Shown: piece after piece, positions 7,109-14,155 of the stretch
Numbering within the stretch: the first letter of the stretch is position 1
How the letters are laid out: every line of letters begins with the position of its first letter
Origin: a virus
Length of the DNA: 29,116 bases
Direction: 5' to 3' (one strand)
IMG/VR virus record: IMGVR_UViG_3300034418_002820
Coordinates: 1-29,116 of that record
Program-made: the position numbers and the translations under genes
Notes under the pieces: model-generated
Told to the model about the DNA's origin: nothing
The model's input: only the letters and a program-made list of their open reading frames with translations
The model's database searches: none

Positions 7109-7284
7109 TCAAGTGAGGCAATAGTTGTCGGGTTTGGCCATTCTTTTAACATCTGTTTGATGGTATTTGCCATCGCAAAGTTCTGCCTTTGCAATGCTAG
7201 AAGGACAGTGATGATGTCTTCTTTCTCGGATTTGGGGAGTAGATCACTCAGCTGCCTCAGCTTTAGATCCTGCTCCATTGTCAT
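7105..7284 (-). CDS. Small helical cyanophage protein after the exonuclease
   Basis: 59 residues from ATG 7284 ('MTMEQDLKLRQLSDLLPKSE', 'DIITVLLALQRQNFAMANTI', 'KQMLKEWPNP'). A frame open to 7329 would add 15 less plausible residues inside the exonuclease. Two amphipathic helices, mildly acidic N-terminus. It overlaps the exonuclease end by 41 nt and the HNH start by ATGA. No family function is recognised; position suggests replication or recombination. Confidence 0.65.
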   Translation of the reverse strand: MTMEQDLKLRQLSDLLPKSEKEDIITVLLALQRQNFAMANTIKQMLKEWPNPTTIASLE

Positions 7285-8011
7285 CTGTGTGACTGGCATC
7301 GGGGGGAACCCATAATCGGATGGTTTCATTGGGGTAGTCTTCGTACTGCAGAATCTTTGCTAGTCGTGCATTACTCAATGCAACTTCCTCACTCAATCCT
7401 TTCGATTTGAATGCTTTGACAACTGTTTGCCACGTGCATCCTTCATCATCAAGTAAGGCGTTTGCTCGCTTAACTCCAATTGTCGGGATACCTGCGTATC
7501 CGTCTGTACTGTCCCCAGCCATTGTTTGGATGTAATGCCAGCGGTCACCTTCTTCCTTGGTAATAGTTTGGACAGGATTAGTAAGGTCAAATAACTCTCC
7601 AGGAATTTGACGCATATCTTTATCAGGTGAGCAGATAATGTGCCCTGGATATTGAGTTGCATAAATACCCAACGCATCATCCGCTTCCATGTCAGGCCAC
7701 TTGATGACTGGAAAGTCTTCTTTGAGTTTGTTAATTACCCTTTTGTAACCACAAGGCTTCTTTCTATTTCGGTGACCCTTGTAATCTGGGGAAATTTTTT
7801 TCCTGAAATTTTTCGAGTCCGAAAAGAATAGGATTGAATCATCGAATGTCCCCAGACACTCAGCAATAGAATACAACTCACGAAGCACCATGTCATAAGC
7901 TTCGGAGAACTTGCTAGTGACAACAATAACATCGTCACCCCAGTCGATCTCATCCTCACAGGATGCACAGCATTTGTAGACAATGAAGTCAGCGTCAATT
8001 AGTAGGCTCAT
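7244..8011 (-). CDS. 5'-3' exonuclease, T7 gp6-like (FEN family)
   Basis: 255 residues from ATG 8011, which overlaps the upstream stop (ATGA). FEN/5'-nuclease acidic motifs are visible: 'LLIDADFIVYKC' at the N-terminus, 'FSDSKNFRKKI' then 'YKGHRN' (Lys/Arg arch), 'DMEADDALGIYA', 'ICSPDKDMRQI', and 'AGDSTDGYAGIPTIGVKRA' (helix-3-turn-helix DNA-binding region). In T7 the gp6 enzyme removes RNA primers and degrades host DNA to recycle nucleotides. It lies after the polymerase and a PD-(D/E)XK nuclease gene. Confidence 0.92.
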   Translation of the reverse strand: MSLLIDADFIVYKCCASCEDEIDWGDDVIVVTSKFSEAYDMVLRELYSIAECLGTFDDSILFFSDSKNFRKKISPDYKGHRNRKKPCGYKRVINKLKEDFPVIKWPDMEADDALGIYATQYPGHIICSPDKDMRQIPGELFDLTNPVQTITKEEGDRWHYIQTMAGDSTDGYAGIPTIGVKRANALLDDEGCTWQTVVKAFKSKGLSEEVALSNARLAKILQYEDYPNETIRLWVPPDASHTDDNGAGSKAEAAE

Positions 8012-8406
8012 TTCCAGAAATCCTCCCAACCTTCAGGTGCTCGGAACCATTTGATGTGCTTGGTTTCGGGGTGTACAACAATGATGGGAACTTTGACCTT
8101 GTAGTCAGCACCATTCATGTGAGTACGGGGCTTCACATCAACTTCAAGTACCTTGCCTTGGTATTTGAGGATCAGATCAGTCTTACCCTGGCAGCTGGCA
8201 TTCTTGAATACCTCTGCTCCCTTCTCCCAGCACTTGAGCATCACATAGTGCTCATAATAATCACCCTTTAGATTGTTATTGCGAGTCTTATCAGTGAGTG
8301 TCTGCCCAGGTTGCTCCTTCTGTTGCTTCTGCGGCAATGGGACATCGGAGGTTGTAGTACTCCCCTGCTGCTGCTGCGCTGTATACCAGGGATGTTCGTA
8401 AGTCAT
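8008..8406 (-). CDS. Putative PD-(D/E)XK-type nuclease
   Basis: The conserved part is the last ~88 residues: 'KGDYYEHYVMLKCWEKGAEV', 'ASCQGKTDLILKYQGKVLEV', 'DVKPRTH'. G-x-x-x-E, (K)TD-x-(L), then E-V-D-V-K gives the acidic/lysine active-site pattern of PD-(D/E)XK nucleases, a fold shared by Holliday-junction resolvases. Upstream of this core no ATG lies between the polymerase stop (8291) and the domain, so the start must be inside the polymerase gene. ATG 8406 is chosen; ATG 8445 or 8472 or a TTG near 8339 are alternatives. The N-terminal ~40 Gln-rich residues may be a shadow of the polymerase. Confidence 0.65.
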   Translation of the reverse strand: MTYEHPWYTAQQQQGSTTTSDVPLPQKQQKEQPGQTLTDKTRNNNLKGDYYEHYVMLKCWEKGAEVFKNASCQGKTDLILKYQGKVLEVDVKPRTHMNGADYKVKVPIIVVHPETKHIKWFRAPEGWEDFWK

Positions 8407-9619
8407 TAACGTGTAAAGGGGTGGTTTCAAACTGAAGCTCGTCATGTATGAATGCCAATTGGTGAGCTTCAATGCCAGTTGACTTAATAGTGTCTTGGTT
8501 TATTGCCATCCATCTTTTCGCGATCACACCAGCAGATCCCTGCAGGAGGTAGTTGAGCGCTTTGTGAGGTGACTCAACCGCAATTGAACGTCCATCAACC
8601 AGCCGCACACTGCCACACTCAGCCTTATGTTTAATCGCATCAAGAAGAGTGCCAAGTCCGTCAATTGCATCAACAAACGCTTCACGAATCTCTTTGCCTT
8701 TGGATTTAGCTGCAGAACTGCTGAGAGATGAATCATAAGAAGTGCCAATTTTTTCGTTGCCTGCCCCATAGAGGAAGGCATAAGTTACGGTTTTAACTTC
8801 TCTTCTACTGATGCCAATCTTGTCGGCATTGACCTGGTGAATGTCTCCATTGAGGAGGATGTCGCCGTATCTGCCTCCGTCGTAACGGGCCAAATAGTGA
8901 GCAAGCATCCGCAACTCAATGCCACTAAGATCAGCCCCGACAAGCACCATGTTCGGACTGGCAGTAAATAATCTTCTGTATTCTGAATCACTGGGTACTT
9001 GCCCCAGATTTGGCTTCCTGTGAGCGCATCTATGCGTGTTTGTAGCCACTGAACAATGGTGGTGGATCCTATTAGCAGTCGTAGATAATTTCAGCCAAGC
9101 GTTCACGCCTTCTGAGATCATCCCCAACTTCTTTGTAATATCGAGACACCTTGCAAACTTCTTTGCAATTGGTGTTCCGATCTCTGTTAGAACAACTTCG
9201 TCGATCATGGGCTTGCCCGTTGCAGTTAATTGCTTGGGCTCCCATCCGTAGTGAGTCTTGAGGATCCATGAGATGTGATCTCTAGAGGTTGGATTGAGTT
9301 CTTTGAGACGGGTGAATGTGGCTCCAGTTATGTAGCCCTGTGTTTTGTTAGGTCTCTTAGGAGTGAACTCTGCTCCTTCAACGTAAGGGTGCATCCCCCG
9401 TAATACTTCACCAAGGTCATGAAGTTCTCTTCCGAGAGACGATGCAAGTTTCCATGCAGATGTCTCATCAAAGTACCATCCATGTAATTCTTGTTGAGTA
9501 AGTATTTGTGCGACTTGGTGCTCTAAAGCTACCCAGTCAGGTATTTTTGGAAATGATGCCAAAGTTTGGTGGTAACAACAACATCCTGCTCCATGTAGGC
9601 TTCCATCTCTGGAGACCAT
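8291..9619 (-). CDS. DNA polymerase, family A polymerase domain (T7 gp5-like), frameshifted from its exonuclease domain
   Basis: The open frame carries the complete polymerase domain: motif A 'GADLSGIELRMLAHYLARYD', motif B 'RREVKTVTYAFLYGAG', motif C 'FIHDELQFE'. In T7 numbering the K522 and Y526 positions correspond to K and Y of 'KTVTYAF', making this a Tyr762-type (E. coli Pol I numbering) enzyme. T7 gp5 is one polypeptide with an exonuclease domain. Here the exonuclease is in another frame (9529-10044) and the two overlap by 91 nt. Coding quality in this frame begins around 'PKIPDWVALEHQVA' (~9550); the ATG at 9619 lies in the overlap and its first ~23 residues look like noise. A -1 shift at the A5 run (9544-9548) would join the two. 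Confidence 0.9.
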   Translation of the reverse strand: MVSRDGSLHGAGCCCYHQTLASFPKIPDWVALEHQVAQILTQQELHGWYFDETSAWKLASSLGRELHDLGEVLRGMHPYVEGAEFTPKRPNKTQGYITGATFTRLKELNPTSRDHISWILKTHYGWEPKQLTATGKPMIDEVVLTEIGTPIAKKFARCLDITKKLGMISEGVNAWLKLSTTANRIHHHCSVATNTHRCAHRKPNLGQVPSDSEYRRLFTASPNMVLVGADLSGIELRMLAHYLARYDGGRYGDILLNGDIHQVNADKIGISRREVKTVTYAFLYGAGNEKIGTSYDSSLSSSAAKSKGKEIREAFVDAIDGLGTLLDAIKHKAECGSVRLVDGRSIAVESPHKALNYLLQGSAGVIAKRWMAINQDTIKSTGIEAHQLAFIHDELQFETTPLHVNDLRTSLVYSAAAAGEYYNLRCPIAAEATEGATWADTH

Positions 9620-10044
9620 TGGGACCAGTCGGCAGTCTTACCGAACTCTCCCTTGTAACAATTAAGCCTGTGCCCATAGGCTTCCAAGCTGTGCCGCCCA
9701 TAGAGCTGTAGCGGCATATGTTTCCACTTCCTCCGTTGATCTACAGAAAGAATGTCCGCATGAAAAAGCCTACTAAGTAGAAGAGTGTCAATGACACCAG
9801 CACGACGATCAAAGAAGCCGTAGAGTTTGCTAATTGCGGGGCAGTCAAAGCCAATAACATTATGACCAATAATGTGATCTGCATCCTGGAGATACGTGAT
9901 TCCACGACTGATTGGTTCTTTGTCTCCTCCCTCATCGTTGAAGATTTGAGTGGATTTGGCATTGAGATCATGGATGCATAAACAGTGGATTTTGGTAAGA
10001 TCAAAGAGAAGTCCGTTCGTTTCTAAGTCAAAAACTAAATTCAC
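9529..10044 (-). CDS. DNA polymerase 3'-5' exonuclease domain (N-terminal half of gp5-like polymerase)
   Basis: 171 residues from a GTG start (10044) that overlaps the previous stop (GTGA). DnaQ-like exonuclease motifs: Exo I 'LVFDLETNGL' (DxE), Exo II 'DADHIIGHNVIGFD' (HN-x(3)-D), Exo III 'MEAYMEQDVVVT' (Y-x(3)-D). It proofreads DNA synthesis when linked to the polymerase domain. The frame closes at 9529, soon after the A5 run, giving 'HHFQKYLTG-stop'; the -1 frame continues into 'PDWVALEHQV' of the polymerase. The gene is either truly split, expressed by frameshifting, or carries a 1-base sequencing/assembly error. Confidence 0.9.
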   Translation of the reverse strand: MNLVFDLETNGLLFDLTKIHCLCIHDLNAKSTQIFNDEGGDKEPISRGITYLQDADHIIGHNVIGFDCPAISKLYGFFDRRAGVIDTLLLSRLFHADILSVDQRRKWKHMPLQLYGRHSLEAYGHRLNCYKGEFGKTADWSQWSPEMEAYMEQDVVVTTKLWHHFQKYLTG

Positions 10045-10157
10045 TTAGCGTGCCATTTATAAGTTTTATCCTTAAACTTTGCCCGCTCAACCATATCTTG
10101 AGTGGGTGGTTTAGGGCGACGGAGATCTAGTTCAGTGCTAGAAATCGGTTGTCGCAT
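10041..10157 (-). CDS. 38-residue protein between helicase and polymerase
   Basis: ATG 10157 lies inside the helicase 3' end. The frame 'MRQPISSTELDLRRPKPPTQ' then 'DMVERAKFKDKTYKWHAK' ends in a TGA that overlaps the GTG start of the polymerase exonuclease ORF (GTGA). The ordered composition, fit to the only gap here and overlaps at both ends support a real gene and explain the otherwise empty 93 bases. Function unknown; basic C-terminal half. Confidence 0.62.
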   Translation of the reverse strand: MRQPISSTELDLRRPKPPTQDMVERAKFKDKTYKWHAK

Positions 10158-11757
10158 CGAAATCGGGTTCAGCTTCATGTTCTTCAAATTTACAAGTATC
10201 TAGGTTGTATTTCAGAGTGCATCCGACACCAGTCTCGCCAGAATGACGGTTCTTAAGGACTCGCACTGTAGTAGCAGAGTTTCCAGATCCATCTTGCTGA
10301 TTCCGTTCAAGGGCGATGACGCTATCTGAGAGCTGAGAGATTGCAGCGGAGCCACGTAATTGACCAAGGGTAACTCTTGCTCCTTCTTCATGGTTCTGAT
10401 CTGATTGTGTACGGCGTAAGTGACTAACAAGGAACAGGGTGATACCTGTACGTTCAACAAGTGAGCGGAGACGTGTCATTGTTTGATCAATCATTCGCCT
10501 CTCGTCACCATCCAATCCAGACAACAGAATGGAAAGGTGATCTAGAAATATGATCCTGCAGTCGAGTCCAGTAGCCAGGTACTCAATTCGGTTGTAGATG
10601 ACATCAGGATCAAAAGACCCAAAGCCGTCATAAAGAAACAGGTTCCAATTAGCAAGAGTGTCCTGATACGCTTGGGTGAGATCAGCTCGTTCATGTTCTC
10701 CAATGTGAAATGGTTTGCCCAGAGCACTGGACATCAAGCCCAGAGCAGTACGTCGGTTTGATTCTTCAAGAGCCAGATAACCAACCCGTCCTCCATTTTG
10801 TAATAAGTGAGTCGCAAGCTCCCTGCAGAAGCTGGACTTGCCGATACCAGTTCCTGCAGTAATTGTGACAAGTTCTCCATATCGGATGCCGCACAGTAGG
10901 TTGTTGAGGCCGTTGTAGGGGTAGTCATAGTCATTGGGTGGGTTAGGTGTAGTTACAAGCTCCAGTAGATTGCGGCCATCGATGATGCCATCAGGTCTAT
11001 AGGCTTTTGCGTCCCAGACAGCTCTTTGAATAGATTCAAGATCATTCTTTTGCAGCGCTTCTGACGCATCCTTGTACCCATCAACGAAATTGATGAATAC
11101 CTGGCCTGGTGGGAGAATTGACGCAGCCTCTTTCGCCGCAGATCTGCCCGCCTCATCGTCATCAAATAGCAATACAACCTTTTCATATCCTTGGAGCCAC
11201 TCAAGATTCTTCTTGATGCTCTTCTTCGCACCTGCTGCACCACTAGGTAGTGATACAACAGGCCACGTCCTCAGGACCTGAAAGACACTGGCACAATCAA
11301 GTTCTCCTTCAGTAATGACAACCATCTTTCCAGATGATGGCCAAAGATGTTGCCCGAAGAACGTGCCATCTGTTTCACCTTCGTACCTGAAGGTTTTGTC
11401 CTTTGTCTTGGTCTTACAACCAATTACTTCACCATCTGCACTGTGGTAATAGAACCGCAGCCTGTCGGAATCCTTGTGGATTCGGTATTTCTGGCAGGTA
11501 GCCTCATAGAGTCCTCGTTTGTTAAGTCTGACGGGAAAACCCTCAAGTAGAATCCTTTGACTGGACATGGTGGTGGAGCGTACGGAACTACCTTCAGCTG
11601 GTGTGTAGGTGTTGCAAGAAAAACAGAACTGATGCCCATCGGAATAGATGGAGTTAGCATCACTGCTCCCGCACTTCGGGCAAGGGCTGTGTCTTAAGAA
11701 CTCGCTGTCGGACTCGCTCAAGTTTCTTTGCAACATTGACGTGGTAGATAAGCTCAT
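10138..11757 (-). CDS. DNA primase/helicase, T7 gp4-like
   Basis: 539 residues from ATG 11757 (a TTG at 11763 and ATG 11736 are alternatives). N-terminal zinc finger: 'CPKCGSS' (C26, C29) and 'CFSC' (C45, C48). Toprim primase core: 'VVITEGELDCAS' (E150) and 'LLFDDDEAGRSAA' (D199-D201). RecA-like helicase: Walker A 'GTGIGKSS' (302-309), Walker B 'RIIFLDHLSI', then 'LFLVSHLRR' and 'GQLRGSAAISQLSD'. The tail is acidic and ends in Phe ('DFDATTDF'), as in T7 gp4, where it contacts the polymerase. It unwinds DNA and lays primers at the fork. Zinc-finger codons overlap the 3' end of the preceding gene. Confidence 0.95.
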   Translation of the reverse strand: MSLSTTSMLQRNLSESDSEFLRHSPCPKCGSSDANSIYSDGHQFCFSCNTYTPAEGSSVRSTTMSSQRILLEGFPVRLNKRGLYEATCQKYRIHKDSDRLRFYYHSADGEVIGCKTKTKDKTFRYEGETDGTFFGQHLWPSSGKMVVITEGELDCASVFQVLRTWPVVSLPSGAAGAKKSIKKNLEWLQGYEKVVLLFDDDEAGRSAAKEAASILPPGQVFINFVDGYKDASEALQKNDLESIQRAVWDAKAYRPDGIIDGRNLLELVTTPNPPNDYDYPYNGLNNLLCGIRYGELVTITAGTGIGKSSFCRELATHLLQNGGRVGYLALEESNRRTALGLMSSALGKPFHIGEHERADLTQAYQDTLANWNLFLYDGFGSFDPDVIYNRIEYLATGLDCRIIFLDHLSILLSGLDGDERRMIDQTMTRLRSLVERTGITLFLVSHLRRTQSDQNHEEGARVTLGQLRGSAAISQLSDSVIALERNQQDGSGNSATTVRVLKNRHSGETGVGCTLKYNLDTCKFEEHEAEPDFDATTDF

Positions 11758-11893
11758 TCTCAATAGCCATCAATAGGCCAGTGAAGATTGCTTCTTCATT
11801 GTCTGAATCATCTTCGATGATGTCGCACAGAAGATCAGCAAATAAATGTTGATAGGTTTCAGCAGGGAACTTGCTAGTAGTTACGTCAGCCAT
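11660..11893 (-). CDS. Small acidic helical protein between endonuclease I and primase
   Basis: 77 residues: 'MADVTTSKFPAETYQHLFAD', 'LLCDIIEDDSDNEEAIFTGL', then a basic amphipathic tail 'VAKKLERVRQRVLKTQ'. It resembles the 74-residue protein at 12230-12451 in layout (acidic helical domain, basic helical tail), and the two flank the endonuclease gene; they could be distant paralogues. ATG 11893 overlaps the endonuclease stop by 13 nt. Its last ~98 nt are shared with the primase frame. Function unknown. Confidence 0.65.
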   Translation of the reverse strand: MADVTTSKFPAETYQHLFADLLCDIIEDDSDNEEAIFTGLLMAIENELIYHVNVAKKLERVRQRVLKTQPLPEVREQ

Positions 11894-12237
11894 TCAATTG
11901 GGATGGAGTGGAATGAAGCCCATGGGATGCCATGCTTCTCGCAGAATGCCGCATAGGTGGTTTTGGATCCTTTGTAGATTTTGTTGTAGGGGGCTTGAAA
12001 GACCATCCGTAGATCCAAATCGGGATTGTCTTTCTTTACTTGTAAGATCTTTCGGCGATCAGATGATTCCCACAAGCCTTTGGCTTCAATGTGGACACCA
12101 TTAGGGAGTACGAAATCAGGAGTGTAATTACATTGAAGGGTGTAAGCAATCTTGATTGGTTCGTATTCATAAATCACCCCCAGGTTGGAGAAGAGATCAG
12201 CGATCCGCTCCTCCAAACCTGAGCGGAATTTAGTCAT
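11881..12237 (-). CDS. Endonuclease I (Holliday-junction resolvase), T7 gp3-like
   Basis: 118 residues, slightly shorter than T7 gp3 (149). Active-site pattern: N-terminal 'FRSGLEERIADLFSNLGV' with a catalytic Glu, 'YEYEPIKIAY', then 'YTPDFVLPNGVHIEAKGLW' giving the D-x(n)-E-x-K set of the nuclease fold. T7 endonuclease I resolves branched DNA and helps break down host DNA. ATG 12237 overlaps the upstream stop by 8 nt and the downstream gene by 13 nt, preserving the T7 order gp2.5 - gp3 - gp4. Confidence 0.92.
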   Translation of the reverse strand: MTKFRSGLEERIADLFSNLGVIYEYEPIKIAYTLQCNYTPDFVLPNGVHIEAKGLWESSDRRKILQVKKDNPDLDLRMVFQAPYNKIYKGSKTTYAAFCEKHGIPWASFHSIPIEWLT

Positions 12238-12451
12238 CGAGTGCTGCCTTTACCCTCGCCTTCATCTGCTTGTACGCTTCAGATTGGTTCTGGTGATATT
12301 CAAGCCAATCATCAATGGCTCTGTAGAAGCCCTGAATAATGTTGTCCATACTGTCTTTGTATGGACCCTCTAGTTCAACATCGGCAAGGATGTCGCTAAA
12401 CATTTCAGCGTAGCACTCAACAGTGCCATAGGTGGAATCAGAAGTCATCAT
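12230..12451 (-). CDS. Small conserved cyanophage protein between ssb and endonuclease
   Basis: 73 residues from ATG 12451 (12448 also possible; 12454 is GTG). Acidic helical core 'YAEMFSDILADVELEGPYKD' and 'NIIQGFYRAIDDWLEYHQNQ', ending in a basic helix 'AYKQMKARVKAALDD'. It overlaps the ssb stop by 14 nt. No enzymatic motif. Layout is like the 77-residue protein at 11660-11893. Position in the replication operon is the only functional hint. Confidence 0.65.
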   Translation of the reverse strand: MMTSDSTYGTVECYAEMFSDILADVELEGPYKDSMDNIIQGFYRAIDDWLEYHQNQSEAYKQMKARVKAALDD

Positions 12452-13016
12452 CACCAGGCATTACGGATTCGGGGATATTCGCGATCACGTTTGGCTCGCT
12501 GGCTTTATAGCCTTTGGTCTTACCAAACAGGTTCGCTACATCATCAGCAGACAAGTCACCACTATCGACACCAGCCTCAGAGTTAATACTCACAACTTGT
12601 ACACCGACAAGCTTGAGGCTTGTACCGTAGGTGACACCATCCCGAAGGATGTAAGGCTTTTGATAGAAGGCTAGCTTGACCTTTGCACCTGAGTAGATAG
12701 GCAGGTTCTCATCAGTGATGTGAGTACCCTCAGTATCGACAATCACAGGTTTAGTTTCCTCATTCCAGGAGAACTTCACCTTGTAACTACCTTCGGTGAC
12801 TTCTTCCCAAGGTTCGGGCTTGAGAGTAGAACGCTTCGGGTTCTTCAATTTAGACTCAGCCCATTTGATGGTATCAGTACGATCTGATTCCAGTTGATCT
12901 ACCAAGACCTGATCAATCAGGGCAGACAGTGAATAGCCAAACTTACTTGGCTTCAGTACTGCTTGATAACCTTCAAGGGTGACAGGATCAGCAGTTTTCA
13001 GGATGTTTCGTGCCAT
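12438..13016 (-). CDS. ssb: Single-stranded DNA-binding protein, T7 gp2.5-like
   Basis: 192 residues, about the length of T7 gp2.5 (232) and its cyanophage relatives. Central beta-rich OB-like region ('SYKVKFSWNEETKPVIVDTE', 'IYSGAKVKLAFYQKPYI', 'TSLKLVGVQVVSI'). The tail is acidic and ends in an aromatic residue ('VMPGDDDF'), the hallmark by which gp2.5-type SSBs contact polymerase and helicase. It coats ssDNA during replication and recombination. It precedes endonuclease and primase in the T7 order. ATG 13016 follows the previous stop by 13 nt. Confidence 0.92.
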   Translation of the reverse strand: MARNILKTADPVTLEGYQAVLKPSKFGYSLSALIDQVLVDQLESDRTDTIKWAESKLKNPKRSTLKPEPWEEVTEGSYKVKFSWNEETKPVIVDTEGTHITDENLPIYSGAKVKLAFYQKPYILRDGVTYGTSLKLVGVQVVSINSEAGVDSGDLSADDVANLFGKTKGYKASEPNVIANIPESVMPGDDDF

Positions 13017-13029
13017 TAGTTTAGGTGAA

Positions 13030-13488
13030 TTAGTTAGAAGTCAGGATAGCTTTATAAGAAGCTAACCGTTGTTTACGTGTTTGTTCATAGAAGAGATTTT
13101 CTTGCTCAGGATCAACCCAAGTACCAAGTAAGCATTTACCAATCATCCCCATACGCAAGATGCCTAGCTCAGTTGTCAGAGCTTGTTCAGGTAGTTGAGG
13201 ATTAATCAGTCGCTGTGTTCTGTACTCAATAGCTTTGGGTAATTCTTGAAGCAACCGTCGTAACGGATCAACAAGAACCCATACATTGTTGACTGTTTTA
13301 TACAGGTTGTAGTTTACATTGGCATGTTTGATGTCAGCTTTAGCTGCCATGACACGGCCACGACCAGCACTTAATCCAAGCTTAGGGTTAGAGATACCGT
13401 AGTCAGCACTGGCATTGAGTACATACTCCATCTCTCCTTCATCTTGACAAGATGCCAGGAGATCAAACACTAGTTTAGAATTCAACAT
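13030..13488 (-). CDS. Hypothetical protein upstream of ssb
   Basis: 152 residues from ATG 13488 ('MLNSKLVFDLLASCQDEGEM'), which overlaps the upstream gene by 14 nt. The frame stays open to 13725, but that extension has a poor composition and lies wholly inside the neighbour. Middle part 'YGISNPKLGLSAGRGRVMAA' and 'VWVLVDPLRRLLQELPKAIE'; C-terminus 'NLFYEQTRKQRLASYKAIL'. Mixed alpha/beta, no catalytic motif recognised. Between RNA polymerase and ssb, so probably early/middle. Confidence 0.7.
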   Translation of the reverse strand: MLNSKLVFDLLASCQDEGEMEYVLNASADYGISNPKLGLSAGRGRVMAAKADIKHANVNYNLYKTVNNVWVLVDPLRRLLQELPKAIEYRTQRLINPQLPEQALTTELGILRMGMIGKCLLGTWVDPEQENLFYEQTRKQRLASYKAILTSN

Positions 13489-14155
13489 CAATAATTTGGG
13501 TGGTAATGTTTTGGATAGAATTGCGTTCGATAAACGATTCAGAGTAATTAACGATGTCCTGTAGTGTTTGGAGCAGTCGTTGTTGTTGCGCTGGTTGCAG
13601 TCGCTCATGGAAATACTCATCGACCATGCCACTGGCAAGGTCAGACAAGAGACCAGCAGAACTAGCGATAATGCTGGAATCAATAACAGTCTCTCGGATG
13701 TTATTAGTTTCAGCAGCACCAACACGGCGAATCAGTTCGTCATTCTCTTTACGGAGACGACGGATCTCAGCAGCTTTGATCTCTTTGTCTGGATCCTCTT
13801 TGATGATCTCTTTGATCACCTCACGGACTTCAGGTTCAGCTTTGGCGTACTCACGGGCAGCACGGGCAGTTGGTAGTGCTTCAGAGAGCTTTTGAGCTTC
13901 AGAACTGTTGGACATGTCCAACAATCCAACACCCCTAGCTTCCATCAGGATCTCCCTACCTGTTTGTGAGTTCAGGTTGATTTCCCGATACCAAGCTTCC
14001 ATATTGCGACCACTGTTGTATTCAGCAGCCACGGCTTGACGCTTCATGTGGCGTCCATGCTTCTCAACAGCATCACCCAAGCGATACCAATCAGCAGTGT
14101 CAGCTGACGTTGGCTGAGTTGGTAACTCTTGAGTCAGTTTGACTAGATCAGTCAT
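13475..14155 (-). CDS. Hypothetical coiled-coil protein downstream of RNA polymerase
   Basis: 226 residues from ATG 14155, which overlaps the RNA polymerase stop by one base (TGATG). N-terminal helical part with 'WYRLGDAVEKHGRHMKRQAV' and 'NSQTGREILMEARGVGLLDM'. A long charged coiled coil around residues 105-145 ('EVREVIKEIIKEDPDKEIKA', 'AEIRRLRKENDELIRRVGAA'). Helical C-terminus ('LQPAQQQRLLQTLQDIVNY'). Tight coupling to the polymerase gene suggests a partner or regulator, but no family is recognised. Confidence 0.72.
   Translation of the reverse strand: MTDLVKLTQELPTQPTSADTADWYRLGDAVEKHGRHMKRQAVAAEYNSGRNMEAWYREINLNSQTGREILMEARGVGLLDMSNSSEAQKLSEALPTARAAREYAKAEPEVREVIKEIIKEDPDKEIKAAEIRRLRKENDELIRRVGAAETNNIRETVIDSSIIASSAGLLSDLASGMVDEYFHERLQPAQQQRLLQTLQDIVNYSESFIERNSIQNITTQIIDVEF

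Noticed and set aside
13489-13725. N-terminal extension of the gene at 13030-13488
   Set aside because: It lies entirely inside the neighbouring coiled-coil gene and has a Leu/Ser-rich shadow composition; the internal ATG 13488 gives the usual short overlap.
13554-13895. 113-codon plus-strand ORF
   Set aside because: Antisense shadow of the coiled-coil gene; Ser/Arg-rich composition and no plus-strand gene context.
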